Below, one piece after another: positions 36,309 through 47,100 of a stretch of DNA of 64,000 bases; positions within the stretch are counted from its first letter, which is position 1; each line of letters opens with the position of its first letter. The notes below the pieces were generated by a model. The model saw only the letters and a list, made by a program, of their open reading frames with translations, made no database searches and was not told where the DNA came from. The DNA comes from an uncultured Lachnospiraceae bacterium. Lineage in GTDB: Bacteria > Bacillota > Clostridia > Lachnospirales > Lachnospiraceae. The DNA lies in contig CANRMA010000010.1 in assembly GCA_947631625.1 (NCBI GenBank), positions 50,123 through 114,122 of the forward strand. Reading direction: 5' to 3'. The position numbers and the translations under genes are program-made.

Positions 36309-37091
36309 TTATGCCTGAAGCTCTTTTAACTTTTCAACTTCCTCAAAGACTACGTCGTTAAGGACTTTAATGTAGGTACCCTTCATACCCGAAGACCGGG
36401 ATTCTATCACTCCCGCGCTTTCGAATTTGCGAAGCGCGTTCACTATAACGGAACGTGTTATCCCTACCTTATCGGCGATCTTACTCGCGACCAGTATGCC
36501 TTCCATGCCACCCAGTTCGTCGAATATATGTGTGATCGCCTCCATTTCCGAAAAAGACAGAGTGCTTATGGCCGATCTTACGACCGCCACTTTACGGTTC
36601 TCTTCCGCATTCTCTTCATTCAGCGCCCTGAGCATCTCAAGACCCACAACCGTAGTCCCGTATTCGCAAAGTATGATATCGTCTATATCATACTGCTCGT
36701 CGCACTTATAAATAAAAAGAGTGCCCAGACGTTCTCCGGAAATCTCAATAGGCGTTATAAGCGCCTTAAATCTTTTTATATCATCGTTTTCAAAGCCCAA
36801 AGTTTCAAGATTGACATTCTCTTTGGTTGAGAGCACTCCAAGCAGTCTCTCATTTAAAAGCGCATCAATAAAACCGCCGACATGATCCACAATAAGTTCC
36901 GTAAGCGACGTCACGCCGCTGACCTCGCCTATGCCAAGGACTTTGCCTTTTTTGCTTATTACTAAAACGTTTGAGGCAAGAATATCTTTTAATACATCGC
37001 AGATATCGTTAAAGACCACCTTGCCTGAATTGTTGTTGTGCAGCAGTTTTCCTATTTTTCTGGTTTTATCCAATAATTGTACGCCGCCCAT
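36309..37091 (-). CDS. codY: global GTP/branched-chain amino acid sensor CodY
   Basis: 260 aa. N-terminal GAF domain (VQLLDKTRKIGKLLHNNNSG to about residue 155) and C-terminal winged helix with the DNA-recognition segment ASKIADKVGITRSVIVNALR. CodY represses or activates stationary-phase genes according to branched-chain amino acid and GTP levels and controls motility genes in several Firmicutes. It is transcribed after topA (22-nt gap) and just before the flagellar operon. Confidence 0.95.
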   Translation of the reverse strand: MGGVQLLDKTRKIGKLLHNNNSGKVVFNDICDVLKDILASNVLVISKKGKVLGIGEVSGVTSLTELIVDHVGGFIDALLNERLLGVLSTKENVNLETLGFENDDIKRFKALITPIEISGERLGTLFIYKCDEQYDIDDIILCEYGTTVVGLEMLRALNEENAEENRKVAVVRSAISTLSFSEMEAITHIFDELGGMEGILVASKIADKVGITRSVIVNALRKFESAGVIESRSSGMKGTYIKVLNDVVFEEVEKLKELQA

Positions 37092-37113
37092 TTTAAACGC
37101 CTTTCAAAAACTA

Positions 37114-39201
37114 TCATTTTACGGTCTCAACCGCCTCTGCCACGGCATTTTCAACATAACCGCAGTTTTCATCCGAACACACCAGCTTATTTCCCTTCAT
37201 AAGCATGATCTTGCCGCATCTTTGACATTTCTTATCCACAGGTCTTTGCCATACCATAAAATCACAGTTGGGATTATCTATACAGCCATAATATTTCCTG
37301 CCTTTTCTGGTCTTTTTAAGCACTATATCCTTACCGCATTTAGGACATGCGACTCCGATCTTTTCATAATAAGGCCTGGTGTTGCGGCACTCGGGAAAGC
37401 CCGGACACGCAAGGAACCTTCCGTGAGTTCCGTATTTGATGACCATCTGTCTGCCGCAGTTCTCGCAGACCTCATCTGATACCTCATCAGCTATCTCTAC
37501 CTTCTCAAGTTCCTTCTCGGCCTTGCTCACGGCATCGTCCAGATCCGGGTAAAAATTGGAAATAACCGTCTTCCACTTAACATTGCCTTCCGCAACTCCA
37601 TCCAGAAGCGCTTCCATAGTAGCCGTAAAATTCACATCTACGATGGACGGAAAAGCTTCTTTCATAATATTATTGACGATCTCGCCCAGTTCCGTAACAT
37701 AAAGGTTTTTATTTTCCTTAACTATATAACGTCTTGCAAGGATGGTAGTTATCGTAGGCGCATAAGTGCTCGGTCTGCCTATCCCAAGTTCCTCAAGGGC
37801 CCGCACCAGTGAAGCCTCAGTATAATGAGGCGCAGGCTGCGTAAAATGCTGCTTTTCATCAAATGTATCGAACGTCAGTTTGGTGTCTTTGTTTATCTCA
37901 CTGACTAACGTATTGCTTTCTTCTTTTTCCTCATCGTCATTATATACGCTTAAGAAGCCGTCGAAACTCACTCTCGATGCCGATACGCTGAAACGCTGCC
38001 CGGCCGCGTCTATCTTTACGGCAGTGGTATCATAACGCGCCGGAGCCATACGGCTTGCAACAAATCTCTTCCAGATAAGCTGATACAGCCTGAACTGATC
38101 TCTTGAGAGCGAATCTTTAAGCGCTTCCGGGGTCATTGAGATATCGGTAGGCCTGATCGCTTCATGAGCATCCTGGATCTTCTGACTGTTCTTTTTATCA
38201 TTCTGCACTGCAGCGGAATATTCTTCACCGTAATTTTCAACGATATACTGCTCTGACATTTTCCGGGCTTCATCAGAAACCCTTGTGGAATCGGTACGCA
38301 GATAGGTAATTATGCCGACCGCGCCGTTTCCTTTTATATCAATGCCCTCATACATCTGTTGGGCTATACGCATGGTCTTTTGTGTGGAAAAATTCAGTAT
38401 CTTGCTGGCTTCCTGCTGCATAGTGGAGGTTGTGAAAGGCAGCGGCGGCTTTTTGATACGCTCGCTGCGCTTTACGTCAGCCACCTTATATTCGGCATCT
38501 TCCAGAGATTTCTTAATGTCGTCAAGCTGCTCTTTGGAAGTTATCTCCACTTTCTGCTTATCAGTACCATAATATTTGGCTATGAGAGACTTTTTCTCAC
38601 CGGGAATTTTAAATACAGCGTCCAAAGTCCAGTATTCTTCCGGAATAAAAGCATTGATCTCATCTTCTCTGTCACATATTATCCTGAGCGCCACGGACTG
38701 GACTCTCCCTGCGCTCAGGCCTCGCTTAACCTTGGCCCATAACAGCGGCGAGATCTTATATCCCACCATGCGGTCAAGACACCGCCTTGCCTGCTGCGCA
38801 TCTACCAGATCCATGTCAATCTCCCTGGCATGTTTCAGGGATTCTTTGACCGCGCTCTTGGTTATCTCATTAAACGTTATTCTGTATACTTTCTTATCTT
38901 CCAACTTCAGGGCATACATAAGATGCCATGAAATTGCCTCTCCTTCACGGTCGGGGTCGGTAGCGAGATATATCTTATCAGCTTTCCTGACCTGCTTGCG
39001 GAGTTCGGAAAGGAGTTCTCCCTTTCCCCTTATGGTAATGTATTTAGGTTCAAATCCATGCTCAATATCTATTCCAAGCTGGCTTTTCGGCAGATCACGC
39101 ACATGACCGTTGCTTGCAATGACTTCATAATTTGCCCCCAGAAACTTCTTTATGGTTTTTACCTTTGCCGGTGACTCCACGATCACCAAATATTTTGCCA
39201 T
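37114..39201 (-). CDS. topA: DNA topoisomerase I (type IA)
   Basis: 695 aa. The N-terminal Toprim domain (YLVIVESPAKVKTIKKFLG, with DPDREGEAISWHL) and the type IA core with the active-site tyrosine in GIITYLRTDSTRVS are intact. The C-terminal part has three Cys4 zinc-ribbon units (CENCGRQM...CPGFPEC, CPKCGKDI...CIDNPNC, CQRCGKIM...CSDENC). It relaxes negative supercoils. It has its own promoter. Confidence 0.97.
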   Translation of the reverse strand: MAKYLVIVESPAKVKTIKKFLGANYEVIASNGHVRDLPKSQLGIDIEHGFEPKYITIRGKGELLSELRKQVRKADKIYLATDPDREGEAISWHLMYALKLEDKKVYRITFNEITKSAVKESLKHAREIDMDLVDAQQARRCLDRMVGYKISPLLWAKVKRGLSAGRVQSVALRIICDREDEINAFIPEEYWTLDAVFKIPGEKKSLIAKYYGTDKQKVEITSKEQLDDIKKSLEDAEYKVADVKRSERIKKPPLPFTTSTMQQEASKILNFSTQKTMRIAQQMYEGIDIKGNGAVGIITYLRTDSTRVSDEARKMSEQYIVENYGEEYSAAVQNDKKNSQKIQDAHEAIRPTDISMTPEALKDSLSRDQFRLYQLIWKRFVASRMAPARYDTTAVKIDAAGQRFSVSASRVSFDGFLSVYNDDEEKEESNTLVSEINKDTKLTFDTFDEKQHFTQPAPHYTEASLVRALEELGIGRPSTYAPTITTILARRYIVKENKNLYVTELGEIVNNIMKEAFPSIVDVNFTATMEALLDGVAEGNVKWKTVISNFYPDLDDAVSKAEKELEKVEIADEVSDEVCENCGRQMVIKYGTHGRFLACPGFPECRNTRPYYEKIGVACPKCGKDIVLKKTRKGRKYYGCIDNPNCDFMVWQRPVDKKCQRCGKIMLMKGNKLVCSDENCGYVENAVAEAVETVK

Positions 39202-39275
39202 AGCGATTCCCCTATCATGTATATACGACTTTAATATATGATATATTTATATATACAATACCTTCAACGTGAACC

Positions 39276-39304
39276 ACTATACACTATATTTTAATCAGTT
39301 GCAA
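39276..39304 (-). promoter_or_regulatory. sigma-A promoter of topA
   Basis: Minus strand TTGCAA, 17-nt spacer, TATAGT, about 75 nt upstream of the topA start. It falls in the 164-nt gap after pilB, which otherwise holds only AT-rich sequence. Confidence 0.65.
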
Positions 39305-39365
39305 GGGAAAAATTTATATATTGTCATAAATTTGTAAAAAGTTATCAAAAAAATCGTGCAAAATT

Positions 39366-41054
39366 TTATGAATCAAACGAAACTTTTATCATTTCACCTA
39401 TGGAAGTTATTCCTTCCATTACATATTCCGTCGCGCTCATACGAAGGGTACTCATGCCCTCTTCAAGCGCCTTGTTTTTGATAGCCTCGGCATCGCCGTT
39501 CTTACTTATAATGCTCTTAAGAGGCTGCGTCACTTCCATTATCTCATATACACCGATACGTCCTTTAAACCCTGTGCCGTCGCACTTTGCGCAGCCGCAG
39601 GGCTCATATATGGTTACGTCCTCTCCCGGCTCAAGATTTAATAATTCAAGTTCGTCTGCATCGGCTTTTTTGGCCTTCTTGCACTCAGGACACAGGCGGC
39701 GCACCAGACGCTGCGCTATAACGCCTATCGTCGCGTCCGCGATAAGATAAGGCTCTATTCCCATATCGGTAAGACGGGTGATGGTACTGGCCGCCGAGTT
39801 GGTATGCAGGGTGGAAACGACCAAGTGGCCTGTGATCGACGCCTGCACGGCGATAGACGCAGTCTCCTGGTCACGGATCTCACCGATCATGATGATATCG
39901 GGGTCCTGCCTCAATATGGAACGCAGGGCGCTTGCAAAAGTAAGATCCGCCTTATTATTTACCTGTACCTGATTTATACCGTCGATATTCGCCTCCACAG
40001 GGTCTTCTACGGTGATTATATTAACATCTTCCGTGTTTAGCTCGCTGAGCGCGGTGTAAAGCGTGGTAGACTTACCGCTTCCGGTAGGTCCCGTAACCAA
40101 AAGTATTCCATGCGGGTTCTGAAGTATATGGTCAAATTTCTTAAGTTCTCTCGGTTTAAGTCCCAACTGGCTTTTGGAACGCGACAGAGCGTTCTTGGAA
40201 GTAAGACGCATAACTATCTTCTCCCCGTATACGGTAGGCAGAATGGAAACACGGATATCGAACTCCTGTCTGTCTACGATCTGCGTAATACGGCCGTCCT
40301 GAGGTTTTCTCTTTTCCGCGATATCCATGCCGCCGATTATCTTGATACGCGCGACCATCGCCGGAAGCAGTCTGATACTGTAAGTCGCCTTTTCATAAAG
40401 GGCGCCGTCGATACGATACCTTATGCGCACCTGACGCTCCATAGGTTCGATATGGATATCGGAGGAACGCTGTCTTACCGCCTGCTCGATCAGGTTTTTA
40501 ACAAGCTGTACGATAGGGGAGTTATTAACATCCTCACTGTACATATCCTCCTGTTCCTGCATCAGACTCTCTTTTTCCTTGGCGTACTCTTCAAGGGCGG
40601 AATTAACTTCCGCATTGCCGACATATTTATCAAGCGCCATCATTATGCTTCTGATGGTAGCTATGACAGGCTCAACCTGCAGATTGGTTATGAGCGTAAT
40701 ATCATCGATCGCCGCAAGGTCAGTCGGATTGGCCATCGCCACACGCAGTATGTTCATATTGTCAGGCGCATACTCAAAAGGCAGCACCTTATATCTTTCA
40801 AGAATATTCTGCGGAACAAGGGCTATGATATCTTCCGGTATGGAGACATTCTGAAGGTCTATGATATCATAACCAAGCTGACTTCCCAATGCCTTTGCAA
40901 TGGCTTCCTCGGAAGCCATCCCTTCATCCACCAACACCTCGCCCAACTTACGGCTCCCCTTGATGTCAAGAGCCCTTTGAAGCTGTTCTTCCGTTATTAC
41001 GCCGCTGTTTACCAGCAGGTCTCCCATTCGCACTTTTTTTGCGCCATAAGCCAT
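39366..41054 (-). CDS. pilB: type IV pilus assembly ATPase PilB (MshEN domain)
   Basis: 562 aa. The N-terminal MshEN domain has two tandem motifs of the c-di-GMP-binding type: RMGDLLVNSGVITEEQLQRA (about 9-32) and KLGEVLVDEGMASEEAIAKA ending in SQ (about 36-59). The ATPase core has Walker A TGPTGSGKST (about 321-330), an Asp box, and Walker B DPDIIMIGEIRDQE (384-397). A zinc-binding cysteine set (C455, C458, C486/C488, C491) is kept. It drives pilus extension. It is the last gene of the pilus operon, 46 nt after the giant surface protein gene. No PilT homologue is nearby. Confidence 0.94.
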   Translation of the reverse strand: MAYGAKKVRMGDLLVNSGVITEEQLQRALDIKGSRKLGEVLVDEGMASEEAIAKALGSQLGYDIIDLQNVSIPEDIIALVPQNILERYKVLPFEYAPDNMNILRVAMANPTDLAAIDDITLITNLQVEPVIATIRSIMMALDKYVGNAEVNSALEEYAKEKESLMQEQEDMYSEDVNNSPIVQLVKNLIEQAVRQRSSDIHIEPMERQVRIRYRIDGALYEKATYSIRLLPAMVARIKIIGGMDIAEKRKPQDGRITQIVDRQEFDIRVSILPTVYGEKIVMRLTSKNALSRSKSQLGLKPRELKKFDHILQNPHGILLVTGPTGSGKSTTLYTALSELNTEDVNIITVEDPVEANIDGINQVQVNNKADLTFASALRSILRQDPDIIMIGEIRDQETASIAVQASITGHLVVSTLHTNSAASTITRLTDMGIEPYLIADATIGVIAQRLVRRLCPECKKAKKADADELELLNLEPGEDVTIYEPCGCAKCDGTGFKGRIGVYEIMEVTQPLKSIISKNGDAEAIKNKALEEGMSTLRMSATEYVMEGITSIGEMIKVSFDS

Positions 41055-41100
41055 AATGACTCACTCCCGTTTTATATTATTTGGTCAACGCATATCAGAA

Positions 41101-44100
41101 TCAGTCAAGTTCAAACAGATATGCCCGAAGCACCTGAAGCTTGGTATAAACCTTATCTGTTGTATATATATTCTGATTGGTCGTATTTGTTGTTATCGTA
41201 CTCTGCGCCTCAAAGTAAATATCCAGTCCGTTCTCACAATTATCCAATATAGTCTTGGGCACGTCTATATAATATATGTCCCCGCTGTTTAAAGGATAAG
41301 GACCGACCATATCCCCCGTCGAAGCGCTGTGTATCAGATCCTCAAGAGGATTTACCGCGATCTCTTCTCCGTCCACATTTATGGTCTGACTGCCGCCGGC
41401 GCCCTCTAAGTGGTAATATGCATGAGCTTCTATGACCCTGCTTCCCTTTACGAAGTTCAGATCCCTTACAGTAAAGTATACTCTTTCATAATCTCCGACG
41501 CTTGCCGCATCAGATAAGGACATGGCGTTGGCCTCATCATAATACCTGTACATGGTGGTAAGTTTGGCCGCTTCCGGAAGCCCGCTCTCAAGCACCGTTA
41601 TCGACGGCGGCTTAACGCCCGCCTGATAAGACGCTATCATAGTGTTTATGAAAAGTTTGGCTTCTTCAAAAGTATACCAATTATTCTTATTCCAACCGTT
41701 CTTGCTCGCATGACCCATACCTGTATAGGTTATGTTGCCCTTATTATATATGTAGTAATTATTGCGCACGTCATTGGGCGACTGTGAATAAATCGTCTGC
41801 GCAGTCTTCTCATCGCCAAATTTAGGCGTCCTGCCGCCAAGACAATACCATACCACAAGATCGCTCTGATTATCGCCGTCGTCGTCCGCCGTATAATCAA
41901 GCTGATAATACTGTGAATGGGTAAGTCCCACTTCAAAATCATCTTCTATCTTATACGGATATTCGGTGATCTGTCCCTTATTTACCTGCGTCGCATGGAC
42001 TTCCCATACTTCGCCGTTATTGACCAGATTCATCTCACCGTTATCTTTGCCTATGTCTCCGCCGCCGTTTTCCCAATAATAACAATCGTCAAAACGCTGA
42101 CTCACGTACTCGTTGCGGAACACGGGATTTTCCATCTGACCGTAACCGGGAGTGGTCCTCAGATACAGATTATCCTTATTATAATCCAGATCGCCGCTGC
42201 CGTCGGGCCGCTTATCTTTGGCTGTGATCGTTCCGTATGTATATCCGTGTATCTCCGGAACCGTTTCTTTCCTGCCGCTCTTAGGCTTATATGCCTTTTC
42301 CTTGGTATCGGAAGCCGCCAGGACTCCATAACGGTCCATGCCTACCAACGGACGCACGAACTTATTGAGTGTCGCCGCGAAACGCGTATCATCCCTGTAT
42401 CCCTGCAGTTCGTTGCCGTTTCTGTTGGTATAACCAAGCTCGCTTCCGTCGACTATAGGGTTATTAAAGAACGAAGTAGTATCATGCGCCAGAAGCACGC
42501 TCTTACCGCTGTTGATAAAATCAACTATGGCTCCCATGGCTCCGGAATGCGCATCGCCCGTAAAGTCGCCATACATATCCGAAAATCCGAGGATAAGCAT
42601 GTTAAAGCCATCTAAATAACTACTGTTATTTTTAAATTCATTTTCATATTCCGAAATCGAAATAGTAGTCACGTCAAGTTCAAAATCGTCGGTTATGCCG
42701 GGATAATGAACGCCGTCATGGTCACCGCCGTTTACCAGTATATTAAAGTATCTGCCCGGCGTATTGATCTCATAATTCAGATCTATAACATCATCAATGA
42801 CTCCGTCGCCGTCGGCGTCCGGACCGTCTTTGGTGATCTGGCATATCTTCAATACCTCTTTATCCAGGCCGTTCAGTTTCGTATAACCCTGTTTGGACGC
42901 ATAGATATTGGAATTATTGACCTGACATACCTCAACTTTCCAAGGAAGCAGGCCTTTATATCCGGTAGGCACTTCTCTGGATATCGTATACGGGACCCCC
43001 GCATAAAGTTCATTGGGAGATACGTTCCCGCCCGAACTGCGGTTTGTCATAATAATATCCGAAACCTCTTCAAATTCCGAAAACTTACCGTCAGCGTTTA
43101 CGTCTATGTACAGCTTACAGTAATATCTCGTATCCATGCTTGCCGCGCCTTCATTCTGAATAGTGAAGTCATACTGCAGGTTATACCTGCCGACAACGTT
43201 AGGATAAATATAATATACATCATTAACCTGCGAACCTGTCTGACCTTCTCCGTTTCCAAGCTCAGAGCCTTTAAAGCCGTTGGCGCTGAAATCCACGAGG
43301 CTTGCTTTGGCTCGGTTGAGATAAAACTTGAACAGATTATCTCCATTCTCGTCTATGTCACTCTTGGCATAAAAATTATTATATTTTTTCTCAAGAGCCG
43401 TATTTACGAACTCATATAAATAACTACTGTTATCTATATGATTTCCGTCAATCTCTTTCTCAGGCATCGCATCTTCAAGCTTTTCCACAACTATTGACCG
43501 ACAGCGGTTGTTCCATGTCTGTCCCGCCGCCAGACGCGCCGATGAGGCGGTAAAGCTTGCGACATCGTTTTGTATCGTTATATATTCCCCCGTAAGATCG
43601 GAATTTTCATATAACGTTATACTATAGCCTTCTTTGACCTGAATGCTCGATATGCCCTTTTGAGGCGTATTCGCTCCCACAAAGATCTGATTCTTAAGCA
43701 AAGCGTCTTCATCGTATGAGCCCACTCCGAGCGTGGCTCTTCTTCCTTTAAAATTATCATCCTCAAAAACGGTTACGGGCTGCTCTATAAACTCATCCGA
43801 TACGACGACAGGATAAGATCCGTCAAGGAATGAAAGCAGAGCTTCCTCTTTTTCCTTCGTGATATCATTGCCGCTGTAACGCACAAAGTTATAATAAAAT
43901 GTCCTGCCGTTTTTGTATTCCGACTCCAGAAGTCCCGACATAGGCAGATATACTACACGCTTATCTCCTACATTGCTATAGATAAGTCCGTCCATGTCTT
44001 TATCATTATATACGGTGCTTCCAAGATATTCGCCGTCTTTACTCTTTCCGGTATCGGTGATCCAGTTGCTCAAATTCAAATGTTCCTTGGAAGTTCCAAT

Positions 44101-47100
44101 GTATATAAGATCGTATATTTCATTGATCTTATCGATCTTTCCGATAAACTCGGAAGTAGTCATAATAGTAGTGTCTACCTTTTCCACTCCCGGGGCCCAC
44201 TTTTTGATCTGATCCAGATCAAGTTCCGCCTTGGTCGTATAAGCAGGCTGGATCTCAAGAACTTTTATCTCCTTTTTCGTATCCACGTTTCTGCGGTTCT
44301 GATAATTAAGTATATGCCTTATGGCCTCCGCCTGTGAAATATCCGTAGGCAGCGGACGGTATTGGTTGGAAGTATCGGACTCCCTGTACAGATTTTCCAG
44401 ATTGATCTCATCCAATACATTCCTAAAGCCTTCCTCCACCTCTTTGATATCTCCGCCGGCCTTATAAATGGTAGGCGTAAAGAACTTACTGTTTATGATG
44501 GAATCCTTGCCGTTACCAAGCCTGCAATATACCTGCTCGGTCGTAAAGTTCTTATCCCCGTCTTCAATATTCTTTAACAGATCCGCTTTGGAAACGCCTG
44601 TGTAATCGTCCTCTAAGGTCGGTTGACATAACATTGCCGCAAGCCTGAACATCTGGGTATTTTGGGTATTTTCAGTGTTTTCAGTACCTTCAGTCTCCTG
44701 AATTTTATCTTCTATGGCTCCGCCCTCGGTCTTACCATAAAGAATGGAACCGTCTACAAGACAAGGCAGCGCATTGGCCGATACTTTTGTATATATGAGA
44801 TCTGCCAAGGTCTTTTCTATATCAGCCCCGCCGGTACTGTAAAGCGTAACAATATCTCCTGATATATTCCCATTTGATATAAGCTCTTTGCCTGTAGATC
44901 CGCCTGACTCATTCTCATCGGAAGCTTCAGCGGCATCTCCGTCAGCATTGCCATTAAGGTCGGTATTGTCGCCCGTATCTGCAGTACCATCTGCATTTTC
45001 GGTATCGCCTGTATTGCCTGTATCTGCGGCATCTCCGGTATTTTCGGTATCGCCTGGATTTCCTGTATCCGCATCATCACCGGTATTTTCGGTATCGCCC
45101 GTATCCGCGGTATTCCCCGGGGTTTCGGTATCTTCCGTATCTTTGGAATCTGCGGCATCTCCTTCATTCTGTGTATCCGGACTGTTTACGGTATCGCCTG
45201 TATTCCCCTGATCTGCTTCGTTATTGGATTTATTATTTTCCGCTTCTTCCGTATTGTCCTCGGAGACATAATTTCTCCATGCGGACATATATTGAGTAGC
45301 TAAGGGTTCATTGCTATTGTCCGCACTTACGCCGCTTTGGCTGTTATCGGGGTCACCTTCACCGCTTTCAGACTGACCGCCGTTGGGCTCACCTTCACCT
45401 GTTTCGGGCTGGCCGCCGTTGGGTTCACCTTCGCCGCTTTCAGATTGGCCGCCGTTGGGTTCACCTTCGCCTGTTTCGGGCTGACTGCCGTTGGGTTCAC
45501 CTTCGCCGCTTTCGGGCTGACCGCCGTTAGGTTCACCTTCGCCGCTTTCGGGTTGGCCGCTGTTAGGTTCACCTTCGCCTGTTTCGGGTTGGCCGCTGTT
45601 GGGCTCACCTTCACCGCTTTGGTCATTTTCAGAATCGTTTCCATTCTGATTGCCGGAAGGTTCGCCTTCTCCGTTCTGATTGCCGCCCGTCTGACTTCCA
45701 CCGGAATTTCCGCCACCCTGAGAGCCGCTTCCACCGCCGCTTTGAGGGTCGTTTCCATTTCCATTTCCGTTTACTATATCTATCTGCGCAGTTCTAAGTC
45801 CTGAATTAAGATATAGAAAATCAAAATCAGGCAAAGTCCCCTTCGCATATTCTTCATTACCGTTTTCATAAATTTTGGACAAATCATCAGGAGTAGCAGT
45901 TATAACCTTGACATTAAACTTGTCAAAGTTATCCTTATTCATATTGACAACATATTGTTTAAACCACTCGTTATTATGAAAAATACCTTTACAATAGAGC
46001 TTCCTTCCGGGGAAAGAATACATCTGCGTATTATCGCCGCTATCAACCGTAAAATTATACTGTCCGATATAATATTCAGAAGCTACGCCAAAATTGCTGA
46101 GCGTAGCGGGCTCTATACTATCTACTACATAAGCGCCTTCGTTACCGATTTGCGCGGGATCCATAATCCTGTCAAAATAAACAAGCCAATATATCTCATC
46201 AGAAGAAGCCTGTATCGGCTTGATTTCGCTATCGCCAAAACCTTTACCCGGTTTCTTATTGCCGCCTTGTGATTCTTCCTCATCATCGGGATTTTCCTCA
46301 TCAAGATTGCCATCGCCCGGATTTTCTTCTTCGTCGTCATTGCCGGGATCTTCTTCGCCGGGATCCTGTACTTCTCCTGTATTATTGTCTTCATTCTCAT
46401 CATCGCTGCCGTTGTTACCGCTTTCGTTTCCCGTTCCGCTTCCGTTGTCACCGCTTCCGCTTCCTGTTCCGGTTCCGTTATCGCCGCTTCCGCTTCCCGT
46501 TCCGGTTCCGTTGTCGCCGCTTCCCGTTCCGCTTCCGTTATCGCCGCTTCCGCTTCCCGTTCCGGTTCCGTTATCGCCGCTTCCGTTTCCGTTGTCGCCG
46601 CTTCCGTTTCCGTTGTCGCCGCTTCCGCTTCCGTTATCGCCGCTTCCGCTTTCTGTTCCTGAACCACCATCGCCGCTGCCGTCGCCGCTTTCTGTTCCCG
46701 GATTGCTGTTTCCGCTGTCATTTCCGGTGCCGTTATCGCCGCTTCCGTTTCCCGTTTCGGTGCCGTTGTCGCCGCTTCCGTTTTCTGTTCCGGTCTGACC
46801 GCCGTTTGATCCGTCAGGATCGCCCTGCGCATTGTCCATGCTTCCCTTGCCGTTTTGCTCTTCATCCCGTGAAGTCTCCGAACCGCCTGCATTGCCTGCA
46901 TTATCATTAGAATGGTCTTGTGATTCGGCATTAATATTCGCTACGGACGCAGAAACCAATTTTACCCAATTAAATTGCGACCAAGTATTTGTGTTGCCTA
47001 CGGTACGCACCGCAGAAGAGCTGCTTGTTCCGCCTGTCTCACTGTTTTCTTCACTGCCTGTGGTATCGCCGTCTCCGGTTTCAGCGCCGCTATTTCCGCC

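Noticed and set aside
40110..41252. 380-codon plus-strand frame
   Set aside because: Antisense to pilB; composition and lack of start signals argue against a gene.
45327..45764. Long minus-strand frame within the giant surface gene
   Set aside because: It is an alternative frame kept open by the repeat composition; no ribosome binding site and only K/A/T/V-rich repeats.
46125..46931. Long minus-strand and plus-strand (46220-46910) frames over the G/S/D repeats
   Set aside because: All are shadows of the repeats in the 2341-aa gene, with very biased composition and no start signals.
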